A stretch of 64,000 nucleotides of DNA from Sepioteuthis lessoniana. Its lineage: Eukaryota; Mollusca; Cephalopoda; Myopsida; Loliginidae. The notes below the pieces were generated by a model. That model was not told where the DNA came from, made no database searches, and saw nothing but the letters and a program-made list of their open reading frames with translations. Where the stretch lies: contig OY757939.1 of the NCBI GenBank assembly GCA_963585895.1, positions 21,425,333 through 21,489,332 on the forward strand, read 5' to 3'. This document shows positions 1-12,400 of this stretch, piece after piece. The first letter of the stretch is position 1. Each line of letters opens with the position of its first letter. The position numbers and the translations under genes are program-made.

Positions 1-19
1 AGCAAAACAGATTCCTTTG

Positions 20-200
20 GTTATAACTTGTCCTCTGTCCCTATCAGTCATTGCTCTTGACTAGTCTTCTACACAGCATCTAGTGTCAGCACAGAGCTGA
101 TTAATATAAGTTTTAGCTGGTTGGCTAACACTGGTATGTCCATGTGCTGGAGACCATACAAGAATGTCACTTATGAGTTCATTCTTATTTCACCAAGTAG
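20..200 (-). mobile_element. RTE-like LINE, 3' terminal scrap
   Basis: On the minus strand the decayed frame reads pieces such as HGHTSVSQPAKTYINQLCAD and SRAMTDRDR. This is the same C-terminal tail as the better-kept LINE at 18118-19965. Truncated by decay. Confidence 0.75.
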
Positions 201-560
201 AGTCACACATTTGTTCAGCTTATTTGTCCTGGGTATGACATTAAATTGCATCTGATGGTGGGGTTTAAGTTTTGGAAATCTGGGGAGGGTGGAGTACCCT
301 TTCATTCACATTACTTGCTGGTTCATTCTGACCTAGACTGGTAGTACCTGTTATGGTCCTATCTATAGGTCAAATAAATCTGTTTAAAAATTATTTGTAT
401 TTGGTTGGAATGTGTATGTAAAAAAACAAGCAAAAAAAAAAACCCAGCCTTAAACAACTACATAAAAAAACGTACATTTGAATCTGATTCCTTAACCTCT
501 TGGCATAAAATAATCCTAGATTGGTTGACATGCTGTTAAAATCAATTATATAATGTCTAA
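200..560 (+). repeat. SINE family B copy
   Basis: Shares with about a dozen other places here the order: CTGGGTATGACA, ...CATCTGATGGTG, ...GGAGTACC..TTCATT, ...TATAGGTCAAATAAATCTGTT, ...GGCATAAAATAA and the tail GGTTGACATGCTGTTAAAATC. Family named here only for bookkeeping. Confidence 0.75.
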
Positions 561-769
561 AATTGATACAGGATATCAGTTTTAAAAAAATTGTATGTTT
601 CTCTCCCTTATGTCTTGATTTTGTTTTAGTGAAATAAAATTTCATTTTTGATGAACCTGTCCTGGTCGTAAAACATGTCAATTAAATTTTTTATAGTGCT
701 TAATGTACTCATATTTCTTGTATCAAATTGTTTAACCCCTTTGGTGTGAAGAATTCCCTGTGGAACTAA

Positions 770-962
770 AGTATTGAACTTGTGTTAAAATTCTAGTTGC
801 ATTATTACATTCCCTTTTGGACTAATATATTTAGGAAAGGCATGAACTCTTAATTCCCCCTAGCTATGGGTTATAAATAGTATCACAGTCTTTCTGCAAG
901 GATAGCTTTGAAACTTCAAAAATCCATGAAGGTTGATATGCCATTAAACAAAGTAACAGTAC
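770..962 (+). repeat. SINE family C copy (5' part missing)
   Basis: Ends with a CCATGAAGGTTGATATGCCA tail and ATTAAACAAAG. Upstream are GGCATGAACTC and TATGGGTTATAAATAGTA blocks as in the copy at 985-1225. Confidence 0.65.
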
Positions 963-984
963 CAAAACTTTTGATGCTAACAGA

Positions 985-1225
985 AATCCCTGTGATGTAG
1001 TTGCTAATGTGCTGGACTGTGACAACATAATTAGCAAGTTCAAACTCTAGTAGTGTTTTTACATTCACTTTCAGACAAATATCCTTGGGGAAAAGTATGA
1101 ATTTTTATAACCCCCCCCTCATCTATAGGTTAAATAGTATCACACCTGTTCTTCTACAATGATGACTTTGGCATTAAATAACCCATTAAGGTTGATATGC
1201 TACTGAACAAAGAGACCAAACCAAC
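985..1225 (+). repeat. tRNA-like SINE family C copy
   Basis: The head GTGATGTAGTTGCTAATGTG with GAGTTCAAACTC-like downstream resembles the A and B boxes of a tRNA-derived SINE. It ends with TTTGGCATTAAATAACCCAT and GGTTGATATGCTACT. The copy at 42237 preserves the boxes better. Confidence 0.7.
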
Positions 1226-1329
1226 CTCATGTGGCACATTTGGTAACAAATTTAATTGCTTAAATGTACTTTGGACCACAATTACACTATTGGCATCAAG
1301 GGGTATATCACACAAGTGTATTTAAAAGA

Positions 1330-2060
1330 GTCATCGGCGACTAAACAGGTACCCCCACCAAGTTGTCTGGTGAGGAGGGTGGGTTGACATCCAGCAGGAT
1401 GAAAAACAAAATCTGTCAAAGGCCGGAGGAAGCTTTTTGCTTTACGACCATCTAGCACAGGGATGTAGAAATACTTGAGTTGGTATCCAAGTGCATATCA
1501 AGACCACCTGAGGTATCCTTGTCTTGCAGTTTTGTCGAATTTGTTTGTACATTGTCTCTTGTGGAACTAATTCTGTTGATTCCTGGGTAAGACATTAAAC
1601 TGCGACCAGTGGTAAGGCTCTGGTTCAGGAGTTCCAGAGTTTTGGTGAGAGTGGAGTGATCCCTTAATTACCATTGTTCCCAGGTTCACCCTGTCCCAAG
1701 GGTGATAATATCTGTTTAGGGAGCCAGCTATGGGTCACATAGCTATTAAATATCCAGAGTATATGGAGCTTTGACAGCCTTTGCAGGCAATCCATCTAGG
1801 ACAAGGACAGTCTGACATAAAACCAACAATCCAAGGACCTCGCTGTCACTGTCCCAGCTTGCTAGGCCGTGACAGATGAACCATGGGTGTAAAGGGTGTG
1901 GGCAGTACTGCGCACACTGCACTCCACCTAAAAACTTCCTTGCGCAGGCTGAAAGGACAAGTGTCCCGCTTCGTCCTAGTCAGTCATCAGTATGCCTGCA
2001 GTCGACATGGTCAGGCTCCTTCATAAATCTTTGTTTGCGAAGTCTAGCCAAGAAGATTCC
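1330..2060. repeat. GC-richer unclassified repeat with a SINE-like piece inside
   Basis: About 730 bp clearly richer in GC than its surroundings (for example GGTACCCCCACCAAGTTG and GCAGTACTGCGCACAC). Between about 1570 and 1760 there is a family-B-like SINE piece (GACATTAAACTGCGACC, CCAGCTATGGGTCACATAG). A 62-codon open stretch at 1876-2064 lacks any recognisable domain and I do not call it a gene. Probably part of a retroelement, class unknown. Confidence 0.4.
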
Positions 2061-2400
2061 TTGATAGAAATGACTTTCATTAAAGTTTTAGAAGTAATAA
2101 AGTATTTTTTTTTCCTTTAAGTTTTAGAGCCAGTATATGTCCAACAAAAGGGACTTTTGGGGTGTATATCATGGAAGATGAAAAATTTTTAAGCAAAGTA
2201 AAATAATATTGCATCTTCCCTTCACACATTAAATATTCAGGCAACTTGAGTTGCCCTCTGCACCAAAAGGGTTATACAAGTAAAAAAAAGATTAATAAAT
2301 TGACTGAAACTAATCCTTAGAAATGACTTGTGATCAAATAAAGGTGGTCAAGATGACCTAATCTCTTTACTTGATTTTAGATGGCTTTTTTCTTTTGCAG

Positions 2401-2654
2401 ATGTCCCATTGTCATATGGATTAATTGATGTTCGCTTAGACCCAAACAAATTGAATGCTGCTGAGTTTATTTGGGATCCGACTAAAGAGACAGGGGTGTA
2501 CATTCGTGTGCACTGCATTAGCACGGAATTCACTCCAAAGAAACATGGAGGGGAAAAGGGTGTCCCATTCCGAATTCAAGTGGAGTCACACACTTCAGGG
2601 GAGGGAGATAGCAAGTTGCTTCATTGTGCTTCTTGTCAAGTCAAAGTCTTTAAG
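2401..2654 (+). CDS. TFCP2: TFCP2-like exon 1 of window: end of CP2 DNA-binding domain
   Basis: Acceptor TTTTGCAG ends at 2400 and donor GTAGGT starts at 2655. The exon begins with the last two bases of a split codon (probably Asp) and ends in phase 0. It encodes [15 protein letters not shown], then an [16 protein letters not shown] stretch, [13 protein letters not shown] and [10 protein letters not shown]. These match the core of the CP2 DNA-binding fold, including the invariant HGGEKGVPF loop. No exon for the preceding domain part (the GWRWNRPGD region in vertebrates) is visible in 1-2400, so the previous exon is off the window. Confidence 0.96.
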
Positions 2655-5600
2655 GTAGGTTTTCCTCTAGAACTATTTGGCATTGAAGAAAAAAAATTTA
2701 TGACTGGCTTTGTTAAAAAAATCTTTTGTTTTGCTTCATGGATATTTAACTTTTAAGGTGACTACTGTGTCTTAAATTTAAGGATACAAAGGGTTCTTTA
2801 ACCTTGGTTAAGTAACCAGTCTAGGAAAACTGAATTTAAACTAGCTTTACTTCATTTAAAAATTGACCTTGTGTCACATCCTGCTTGTGATGGAGAGATT
2901 AGGTTAATACAAAAAGACTATTATGCTTCAGGGTAGGGTAAACTGTGCCTAAAGTGATGGAATACAGCTCATGGGGATCCTTCTTATTCACTAAAATGAA
3001 TATGCATGTGATAGTTGATATTTGAGAGTATATGAATTCCTGCAAAAAGTCCAGTATGTATAAAAAATACAATAGAAAAATCAGTTTTTAATCAAATAGC
3101 TAAGTTTTAGAAAAATATTGCTGAAAGCCATAGATAAATAGTCTACAGGGGTTTAAACTCCTGTAGACTCTGTTATGATGATCTGGCTTTTGTGTATGTT
3201 GCAAAATTTGAGTTTGTTAAATCCTTCTTTCCACAGTTTTCTTGCTGAGTCTGCTGAATACACTAACTGCATCTTTGCAGAGGGGTAAGACCCCCACCGA
3301 CGAGTGTCCTGGATATGACACTAAACAATATGATGGTGAGGTTCCAGTAATGCTGGAACTTTGGGAAATATGGAACACTCCTTCATTGCCATCGCTCCCA
3401 GGTCCACTCTGGCCAGAGTGGTAACACCTGATAGAGTTCAATATATGGGTCAAATAGAGCTAAAATACGTATTCATGCTAAACTTAATTACTTGAAATTG
3501 AACTGTTTTGACATGTAAACTACATACTTGTGCTAAACTGAATTGTTTGAAATAGAACTGTTTTGACATTGAAACTGTACTTATACTAAACTGAATTGTT
3601 TGAACTAAAACTGTTTTGACATTTAACTGTGTGTGGACAAAAACTATTCTTATATTAAATTGAATTGTTTGAATTAGAACTGTTTGACTAAACTGAATAG
3701 TTTGAAATAGAAATGTTTTTGACAATTAAATTGTGTTCTTATGCTAAACTGAATTGTTTGAAATAGAACTGTTCATTCATTAAATAACCTACAAAGGTTG
3801 ATATGCCATAAAACCCAAACAAACAAACAAATTTCCATAGTTTTTAGTTGCCCTTATATAAAACATATCAAGCCCATTTTATATTTATAATGTTGTGGGC
3901 AAATGTGTAAATGATTAAATAAAACACTGATCCTCAAATTAATTTTATTTCTTTAAATTGAGTGAAAGGTTTGTTGAAAAAAAACCAAAAACAGAAATTA
4001 CAAAAACTTTTTTTGTAAGAGAAGATATATTAGTTAGAGCGTAAATATTTTGAAATGTAAATATATATATGAAATGTAGCAGTTTACAATTATCTAATTC
4101 TAGTTTTATATTTTGTGAAGATCTTTGTGAATGTCACTGTTAGATTGAAAGTATGCATTAATATCTATGTGGCTGCAAGTGAAATTTTGATCTATAGAGG
4201 AAAGATTGAATAGCAGTACGAATGTTAATATTTTTATTCAATTTAGACTAATTAAGTGATGTTGAAATTGAATGCATTCTTAAGGTTTGATTTTTTTTCA
4301 CTCCAAAGAAATAAAAACTAAAAGTTTTAGTAGGTTAACAAATAAAGCTGTAAAACCTACTAAAGATGTATTTGTTTATTAGATTGAGGTGGGCTCAAAA
4401 TTAGATAAAATTGATTTATTTATGATTCTTTCTTTTAAAAAATGTGTTTTTAACATTCTAGGAGGTAAAAGCTTTCTTAAATTATTTTGGGTTTTGATCC
4501 TTCAAATTTTTTGTGTCAAGTCAAAGATTGTTGTTTACAAATCTCAAAGAAACTTTAGAGACAGTGCATTAGCACTGTTTGGTCAATAATACATATACAA
4601 AAATTGCATCTTCTGAAGCCTTTTTTTTCCACAAAAATTAACACTTTTTTTTAGTATAGAAATTGTTTGATTTTCCTATGTCTATAATATGTAAGGTTTA
4701 GAGTAAAATCCAATGTGGTATGAAAAAAAAAAAAAACTCTCAGGGAAAATTAAATTGTCCTGTTTTGCAAAAATAGCACATTGTAGTGAGATATTTATTA
4801 GTGCAAGTATCAAAATGCTCTAACAAAAAATGAAGCAATTTCCAATCCAATTTTCAACTTGGTTAGTCTGGGTTCTGCATAGGTGATTATTATAATTATA
4901 TGGTAGATAACTGTTAAATGCTAATTATCATGTATTTATTTGCACTCAATTATAATATAAGTTGGATTCAACTTGACATTGAGCAGAAAGGCTGCCTTTA
5001 AATGAGCAAGAATAAAAACTCATTTCTATTTTCATTAAGAGTATAAATTTAAAAGTATTATATTTCTAAATGTATTTTTTTCTACATTTTTATACAAAAG
5101 TTAAGGGAGATAACTATTGAATGCTAGTTTGCGTACTTCTCTTAATTACAATTAATTGAGATATAAGTAAAGTTGGCGATTGTAGTCGATGGTGACTTGA
5201 AGGCTCCCTTTTCGATAGCTATTACACCAAGGTGTAGGAGAGGGCACTACTCCTTTCCCTGGATTGCTTCACTTTACTCTTGATACTTACCTTATAATGC
5301 TGAGTGTTAAGCAAGGTAGCATCAATTACCATTTTTTTGAGTCTTTGGTATGACTCAACCTGGGATTGAACCCAGGTCTGCTGGGGCCATTGGCGAACAC
5401 TCTAACCATTATGCCAATGTCCAGTATATTGAGATATAAATTCTGTAAATAAGAAGTAACTTGATGTTTAAGCTTAATTGTTGCTGAAGGTTGACTTTAA
5501 AGTTATTTTAAATGGCTAATTAGAAAATCTTTATCAGTTTTATTTTCAGGAATCAAGTGACATTATTAATAAAAATTTAACTTTCTTCTAAACCAAAGAT

Positions 5601-8600
5601 CCCAGGGTTTTATCTTATGTAGTGGAATATTTTACTATCAAAATGAGTATTTTTAGGTATTAAATATTATCAAACTTTACAGCATTGAAACTCTGTAAAT
5701 AAAAATAAAATTGCATAAATATGAAATGTACTTACTTTTTGACTGATGCAAAACTATCTCTCTGTCCGTTCTTACTTATCTGCCTAACTATCTCTCTGTC
5801 CGTTCTTACTTATCTGCCTAACTATCTCTCTGTCCGTTCTTACTTATCTGCCTAACTATCTCTCTGTCCGTTCTTACTTATCTGCCTAACTATCTCTCTG
5901 TCCGTTCTTACTTATCTGCCTAACTATCTCTCTGTCCGTTCTTACTTATCTGCCTAACTATCTCTCTGTCCGTTCTTACTTATCTGCCTAACTATCTCTC
6001 TGTCCGTTCTTACTTATCTGCCTAACTATCTCTCTGTCCGTTCTTACTTATCTGCCTAACTATCTCTCTGTCCGTTCTTACTTATCTGCCTAACTATCTC
6101 TCTGTCCGTTCTTACTTATCTGCCTAACTATCTCTCTGTCCGTTCTTACTTATCTGCCTAACTATCTCTCTGTCCGTTCTTACTTATCTGCCTAACTATC
6201 TCTCTGTCCGTTCTTACTTATCTGCCTAACTATCTCTCTGTCCGTTCTTACTTATCTGCCTAACTATCTCTCTGTCCGTTCTTACTTATCTGCCTAACTA
6301 TCTCTCTGTCCGTTCTTACTTATCTGCCTAACTATCTCTCTGTCCGTTCTTACTTATCTGCCTAACTATCTCTCTGTCCGTTCTTACTTATCTGCCTAAC
6401 TATCTCTCTGTCCGTTCTTACTTATCTGCCTAACTATCTCTCTGTCCGTTCTTACTTATCTGCCTAACTATCTCTCTGTCCGTTCTTACTTATCTGCCTA
6501 ACTATCTCTCTGTCCGTTCTTACTTATCTGCCTAACTATCTCTCTGTCCGTTCTTACTTATCTGCCTAACTATCTCTCTGTCCGTTCTTACTTATCTGCC
6601 TAACTATCTCTCTGTCCGTTCTTACTTATCTGCCTAACTATCTCTCTGTCCGTTCTTACTTATCTGCCTAACTATCTCTCTGTCCGTTCTTACTTATCTG
6701 CCTAACTATCTCTCTGTCCGTTCTTACTTATCTGCCTAACTATCTCTCTGTCCGTTCTTACTTATCTGCCTAACTATCTCTCTGTCCGTTCTAACTTACC
6801 CGGCTACCTATCTCTCTGTCCGTCCTTACTCACCCGGCTACCTATCTCTCTGTCCGTCCTTACTCACCCGGCTACCTATCTCTCTGTCCGTCCTTACTCA
6901 CCCGGCTACCTATCTCTCTGTCCGTCCTTACTCACCCGGCTACCCATCTCTCTGTCCGTCCTTACTCACCCGGCTACCCATCTCTCTGTCCGTCCTTACT
7001 CACCCGGCTACCCATCTCTCTGTCCGTCCTTACTCACCCGGCTACCCATCTCTCTGTCCGTCCTTACTCACCCGGCTACCCATCTCTCTGTCCGTCCTTA
7101 CTCACCCGGCTACCCATCTCTCTGTCCGTCCTTACTCACCCGGCTACCCATCTCTCTGTCCGTCCTTACTCACCCGGCTACCCATCTCTCTGTCCGTCCT
7201 TACTCACCCGGCTACCCATCTCTCTGTCCGTCCTTACTCACCCGGCTACCCATCTCTCTGTCCGTTCTTGCCTACCTGCTTACCTTTCTCTCTGTCCGTT
7301 CTTGCCTACCTGCTTACCTTTCTCTCTGTCCGTTCTTGCCTACCTGCTTACCTTTCTCTCTGTCCGTTCTTGCCTACCTGCTTACCTTTCTCTCTGTCCG
7401 TTCTTGCCTACCTGCTTACCTTTCTCTCTGTCCGTTCTTGCCTACCTGCTTACCTTTCTCTCTGTCCGTTCTTGCCTACCTGCTTACCTTTCTCTCTGTC
7501 CGTTCTTGCCTACCTGCTTACCTTTCTCTCTGTCCGTTCTTGCCTACCTGCTTACCTTTCTCTCTGTCCGTTCTTGCCTACCTGCTTACCTTTCTCTCTG
7601 TCCGTTCTTGCCTACCTGCTTACCTTTCTCTCTGTCCGTTCTTGCCTACCTGCTTACCTTTCTCTCTGTCCGTTCTTGCCTACCTGCTTACCTTTCTCTC
7701 TGTCCGTTCTTGCCTACCTGCTTACCTTTCTCTCTGTCCGTTCTTGCCTACCTGCTTACCTTTCTCTCTGTCCGTTCTTGCCTACCTGCTTACCTTTCTC
7801 TCTGTCCGTTCTTGCCTACCTGCTTACCTTTCTCTCTGTCCGTTCTTGCCTACCTGCTTACCTTTCTCTCTGTCCGTTCTTGCCTACCTGCTTACCTTTC
7901 TCTCTGTCCGTTCTTGCTTACCTGCTTACCTTTCTCTCTGTCCGTTCTTGCCTACCTGCTTACCTTTCTCTCTGTCCGTTCTTGCCTACCTGCTTACCTT
8001 TCTCTCCGTCTGTTCTTACCTACCTGCCTATCTATCTCTCCGTTCGTTCTTACCTACTTCTCTGTCCATCTCAGTCTGTTCTTGCCTACCTGCTCATGTG
8101 TTTTTATGGTTATCATTGTGATGAAATGGACTTGACAACCTGAGTTCAAATCCTGGATGAGCCAGTTAATGTTTCATGTGAAGGTAATACTCTTGAGAAA
8201 GGCATGAATCCATCTCTTCTCTTTTCAGGTATAGTTAAATTGTAGGACAGGTGGGCTTTCTAGCTTTAGAGCAACTTGTGTAGGAAAATTCAAAGTGGCT
8301 GTTCTCTCCTTAAAAATTGACCTTGTGCCATCTCTTGTTTGTGGTAGAAGGCTTGCTTCAAATACATATGCTTGAGAAGACTAATACCAAACTTGATCTT
8401 GTGTCTAATCCACCCTTTATAGGAAGGTGATACATACTGCCTATATGAAATGGATTAAAGGTTTTATAAATGAATGTTTTGGGCTTATCATAAAGCAGTC
8501 AGCATGGTTTTGCCTGATATCAGTTATGTGTTTTCATTCATAGACATATTTGTTTTCAATTTTGTGTGAGCAATAGTTTTAATAACAAATAATTTGCTTG

Positions 8601-9378
8601 CTCATTACAGCCAAAAGGTGCTGACCGAAAACACAAAACTGACCGTGAGAAAATGGAGAAAAGATCTGAAGCAGAAAAGGTGAGTATATATACTTATATA
8701 AGAAAAAATACTTTTTCGAAACAATGTATTCTGAAAGAAATAATTCTTTATGCTATTTGACTTACATAGATGTCAGTTTGGCATGGTTATCTCTCAGGAA
8801 TTCTTACAAGGTGAAACCCTGTCTTTAATGTTGTACCACTTGGACTTGGAGGAAAAGTTAGATGTGACTTTGGATGCTTTATGCTGTTTTGAACAAATCA
8901 TGGAAGCAGCACTCTATGAAATAGCTGTATGGCCACTTACCGCCTATCTCACAAACCATTCATGACAAGCAAGACATGTTGAGCTCTGTTAGAGAAGTAA
9001 AGACAAATTCTCCTATGGACTCCTACACATGGACACACCAGTGTTGGCCAATGTAGAAAAGATGATGACTTACCCTGTGTGGCAAAATGAGCATGTGTAT
9101 GCCTTGCATGCAAAATAAATGGTGGGCTTGAGAGAAGAAAAGAAACATAGGTGCCTTAACACTTAAATTTAAAAAAAGTGCAATCTTGAACGAGGAGAAT
9201 TTATGAGAGTGAGAGATGCAAATTTTTCAAAGTGAACATATCAGCCAAGAATAAAAACATCACATGCTAGAGAAATACGGAGATTTTACTATGTGAAGAC
9301 ATTTTTTTTGTTGATTAGTTGTGCCAGCAATACTGAGCAGAGGAAGACTGCTGTGAAAGTGAACACTTGGATCAATTT

Positions 9379-9448
<70 letters not shown>

Positions 9449-12400
9449 TTTCAATAATCTATTTCAGCCAACCAACTAAAACTTATATTTGTCAGGTCTG
9501 TGCAGACATTTGATGCTTTCAGAAGTACTTCTTAAGAGTGATGGCTGATAGGGACAGATAGCAAAAGATAGAAGAATCTGCCTTGATGATGATAATCTCT
9601 GTTGAAATCTAAAATATTTTGATTTAACTCAAAAGAATTTTACCCGTCAACTAGATCTTTTCAAACTGTGTTGAGATATTTTAGTGTGGCCCTGATAATC
9701 TCGAGGTGTCTTTGAATTGGAGGCATGTGTCATATTTATTGTCTTATAAAATGGACTGGGTGAACTGAGTTCAAATTCTGGATGAACTTGTTTACACTTC
9801 CCTTGGAAATGAATAAAGACTTGGATTTTCATAATACTGAGAGTTATAACCAACCCATCACCATAATTAAACACCAAAGCTCAATATCCAAATCTAACAA
9901 CTCTGCCCCTGGTCCAGATGAAATCCATTACATCCTCTTCAAAGAACTCCCAAAAATTTCCCTGAAATATCTTCTAGATATATACAACAATATCTGGATC
10001 TCTGGCAACATCCCTACCTTATGGAAGGAAACCACAATCATCCCTATCCTCAAAAGACACAGACAAGACAAAGCCAATCTAACACTTCTGGCATTAAATA
10101 ACCCACAGAGGTTGATATGCTGTTAAACAAAAATCAAACTCTGATTTTCAACTTAGGTTGGTTCATTTAATGAAGTATCAACCTCTTGTAGGTTATTTAA
10201 TGCCAGAATTTTGATCATTTGTAAATTTGATTATAATTATGCTTATACTTTTAACATTTCATTGCAATCAATTTTTTTAAATTGCACTTGATAATCATTT
10301 GCACGCAGTTAACTAGTATCAAGTATTTCTAATTAATTCACAATTATGGTTTAAAGTAACTATCTTTATTTAAAAATAATCATTTTTTTAATTGCACTTG
10401 ATAATCATTTGTTTGCACGCAGTTAACTAGTATCAAGTATTTCTAATTAATTCACAATTATGGTTTTATTATGGTTTATATTTTATTAATTTTTTTTGCT
10501 TATTTTGTTCAAGGTGCAACATATCATGGTAGAAAATAGACTGAGCAACCAGAGTTCAAATCCTAGCCTCTTTGCATTTCACATTGTGCTAATACTTTTA
10601 GGAAATGCATTAATCCATCTCTTCTCCCCAGCAGCTATGGGTAAATAGTAGGGCAGACTGGGCTCTTTAACTTTTGTATAGCAACCTGTCTAGGAGATGG
10701 AAAACTTTGAATTCAAAACAACTTTACTCTGCTGAAAAATTTATCTTGTTTTGCATCCTGTCCATCGTACAGCAGTCTGGTTAATACATAAATTTTAAAT
10801 GTATATAAGGTAACAAAATCTAAGTTAATGTATTGCAAAAAAAAAGAAATATTTAAAGACTGTTACAAAAAGTTTGAAAAGCTCTGCCATAGCTCTTCAT
10901 TTATCAGACATCCTAATAATTAAAAAGCAAAAATATTCAGTACAAAATACATTCAATCTTTAGTCCATTGTGTAGACGTTTTGTTTAAAGCTATCTCCTC
11001 ATTCTATTAAAACAAGAAACTGTTAATCTTGTCAGCGGGGATTAAAATACACTGTATTCCTCTGTGGGGAGGGGTAAGAAGCACTACACTCTTCGGCCAA
11101 AAAAAAAAAAAATTGTCTTGGGTATGACACTAACCTGCATCTGATGCTGAAACTGAAGATCTGAGTAGTACCCCTTCTTTGACATTACTCCTATGTCCAC
11201 TCTGACTCAAAGTAGTAGTACCTGATAAAGTCCTATCTATGGGTCAAATAAATCTGTTAAAAAATCATTTGTATTTGATAGGAGTTTTTTTGTACAAGAT
11301 CCTCAACAACTACACAAAAAATGTAAATATGAACCACTAGCCATAAAATAACCCTAAACTGTTTGACATGTCATTAAAATCAATCAATCTAATCCCTTAA
11401 CTGATATTGATTGTTTTTTAAAGATAAAGAGTTTGGGAATATTTTAAATGTTGCATTTTTGTTTTATTTTAACTGCATAAGTTTATATATTTCATTGGAA
11501 TTTTTTTTCATTTTAGGAAAAATATCAGCCTTCATATGAATGTACAGTACTTACAGAGGTAAGTTAGTTGCAATATCTTTCCTCATTTATGTGAAAACAT
11601 TGTAAATGTAATTCTGCTATTTTTTTTTATATGTTCCAATTTGAATTCTCTTTCCAACTGCATACTTGGAAAAATTTGTCCTAACATAATGTTTGTTTTC
11701 AATATTCTTACAAAAAAATGCATATAAACCACCTAAAAGCCTCTTTGCTTTTCTTTCTTCGTATATAAATTATTAAATTTGATTAGAAATTAGCTTCCAA
11801 TACTAATGAATAAAGTTTTATTATAAATTTAAAAAAATAACTTTTTGTAAGTTGAATAGAAACAAAAAATGTCATAACTTAAAAAGATTTGAATTATAAT
11901 TTTTTATTGTTATCTTATCTTAGATGATTCTGAAATCATTAGACAATTTTATCATTTTAAACATTTTTTTGTTTTGCATTTAAACTATTGTCTCTCTATG
12001 AGAGTTGCTAAAAAGTTCTTAGCCCAACAAGGAAGGGAATGATTAAAAAAAAGAAATTACTTTATATTGAACAATTTAGTGTTTTACTGCAGTGGTTGAT
12101 GCTTTGGGTTGTTTTATAATATTTTGTTTTCATATATATATAAAAGAAAAGCCTCCATTAACAGACGGAGGATGGGACAAATTCTACTAGCATACGGCCT
12201 ACCAAAAGAGACCGTCGCAGCCATAATGATTCTCTATAGAAACACCAAAGTGAAAGTATGTTCTCTGGATGGAGACACAGACTACTTCGACATTGTAGCA
12301 GGAATACTTCAAGGAGACACACTAACCCCATAGCTCTTTATCATCTGTCTAGAGTACGTGCTTAGAACATAGATTGATAAAATCAAAGAAAATGGTTTCG

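Noticed and set aside
391-681. Minus-strand open frame of 96 codons
   Set aside because: Composition-driven reading of a SINE B copy and A-rich DNA. No domain.
1-2400. Promoter or 5' exons of the TFCP2-like gene
   Set aside because: The exon at 2401 begins inside a codon and inside the DNA-binding domain. Nothing in 1-2400 matches the preceding conserved segment, so the gene start is outside the window.
2455-2658. Second frame over the first exon
   Set aside because: Shadow of the conserved CP2-domain exon, which is in another frame.
5395-5425. tRNA gene on the minus strand
   Set aside because: It is the head of SINE family D, repeated at five other places with the same downstream body.
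5750-8090. CRISPR-like regular array
   Set aside because: The 34-bp units are contiguous, with no unique spacers, in animal DNA. Plain minisatellite.
7268-8143. Open frames of 261-291 codons in all three + frames
   Set aside because: They are readings of the 34-bp minisatellite. The period is not a multiple of three and the unit has no stop, so all frames stay open. No gene.
9260-9454. Minus-strand open frame with long Ile/Tyr run
   Set aside because: Translation of the AT/AC microsatellite.
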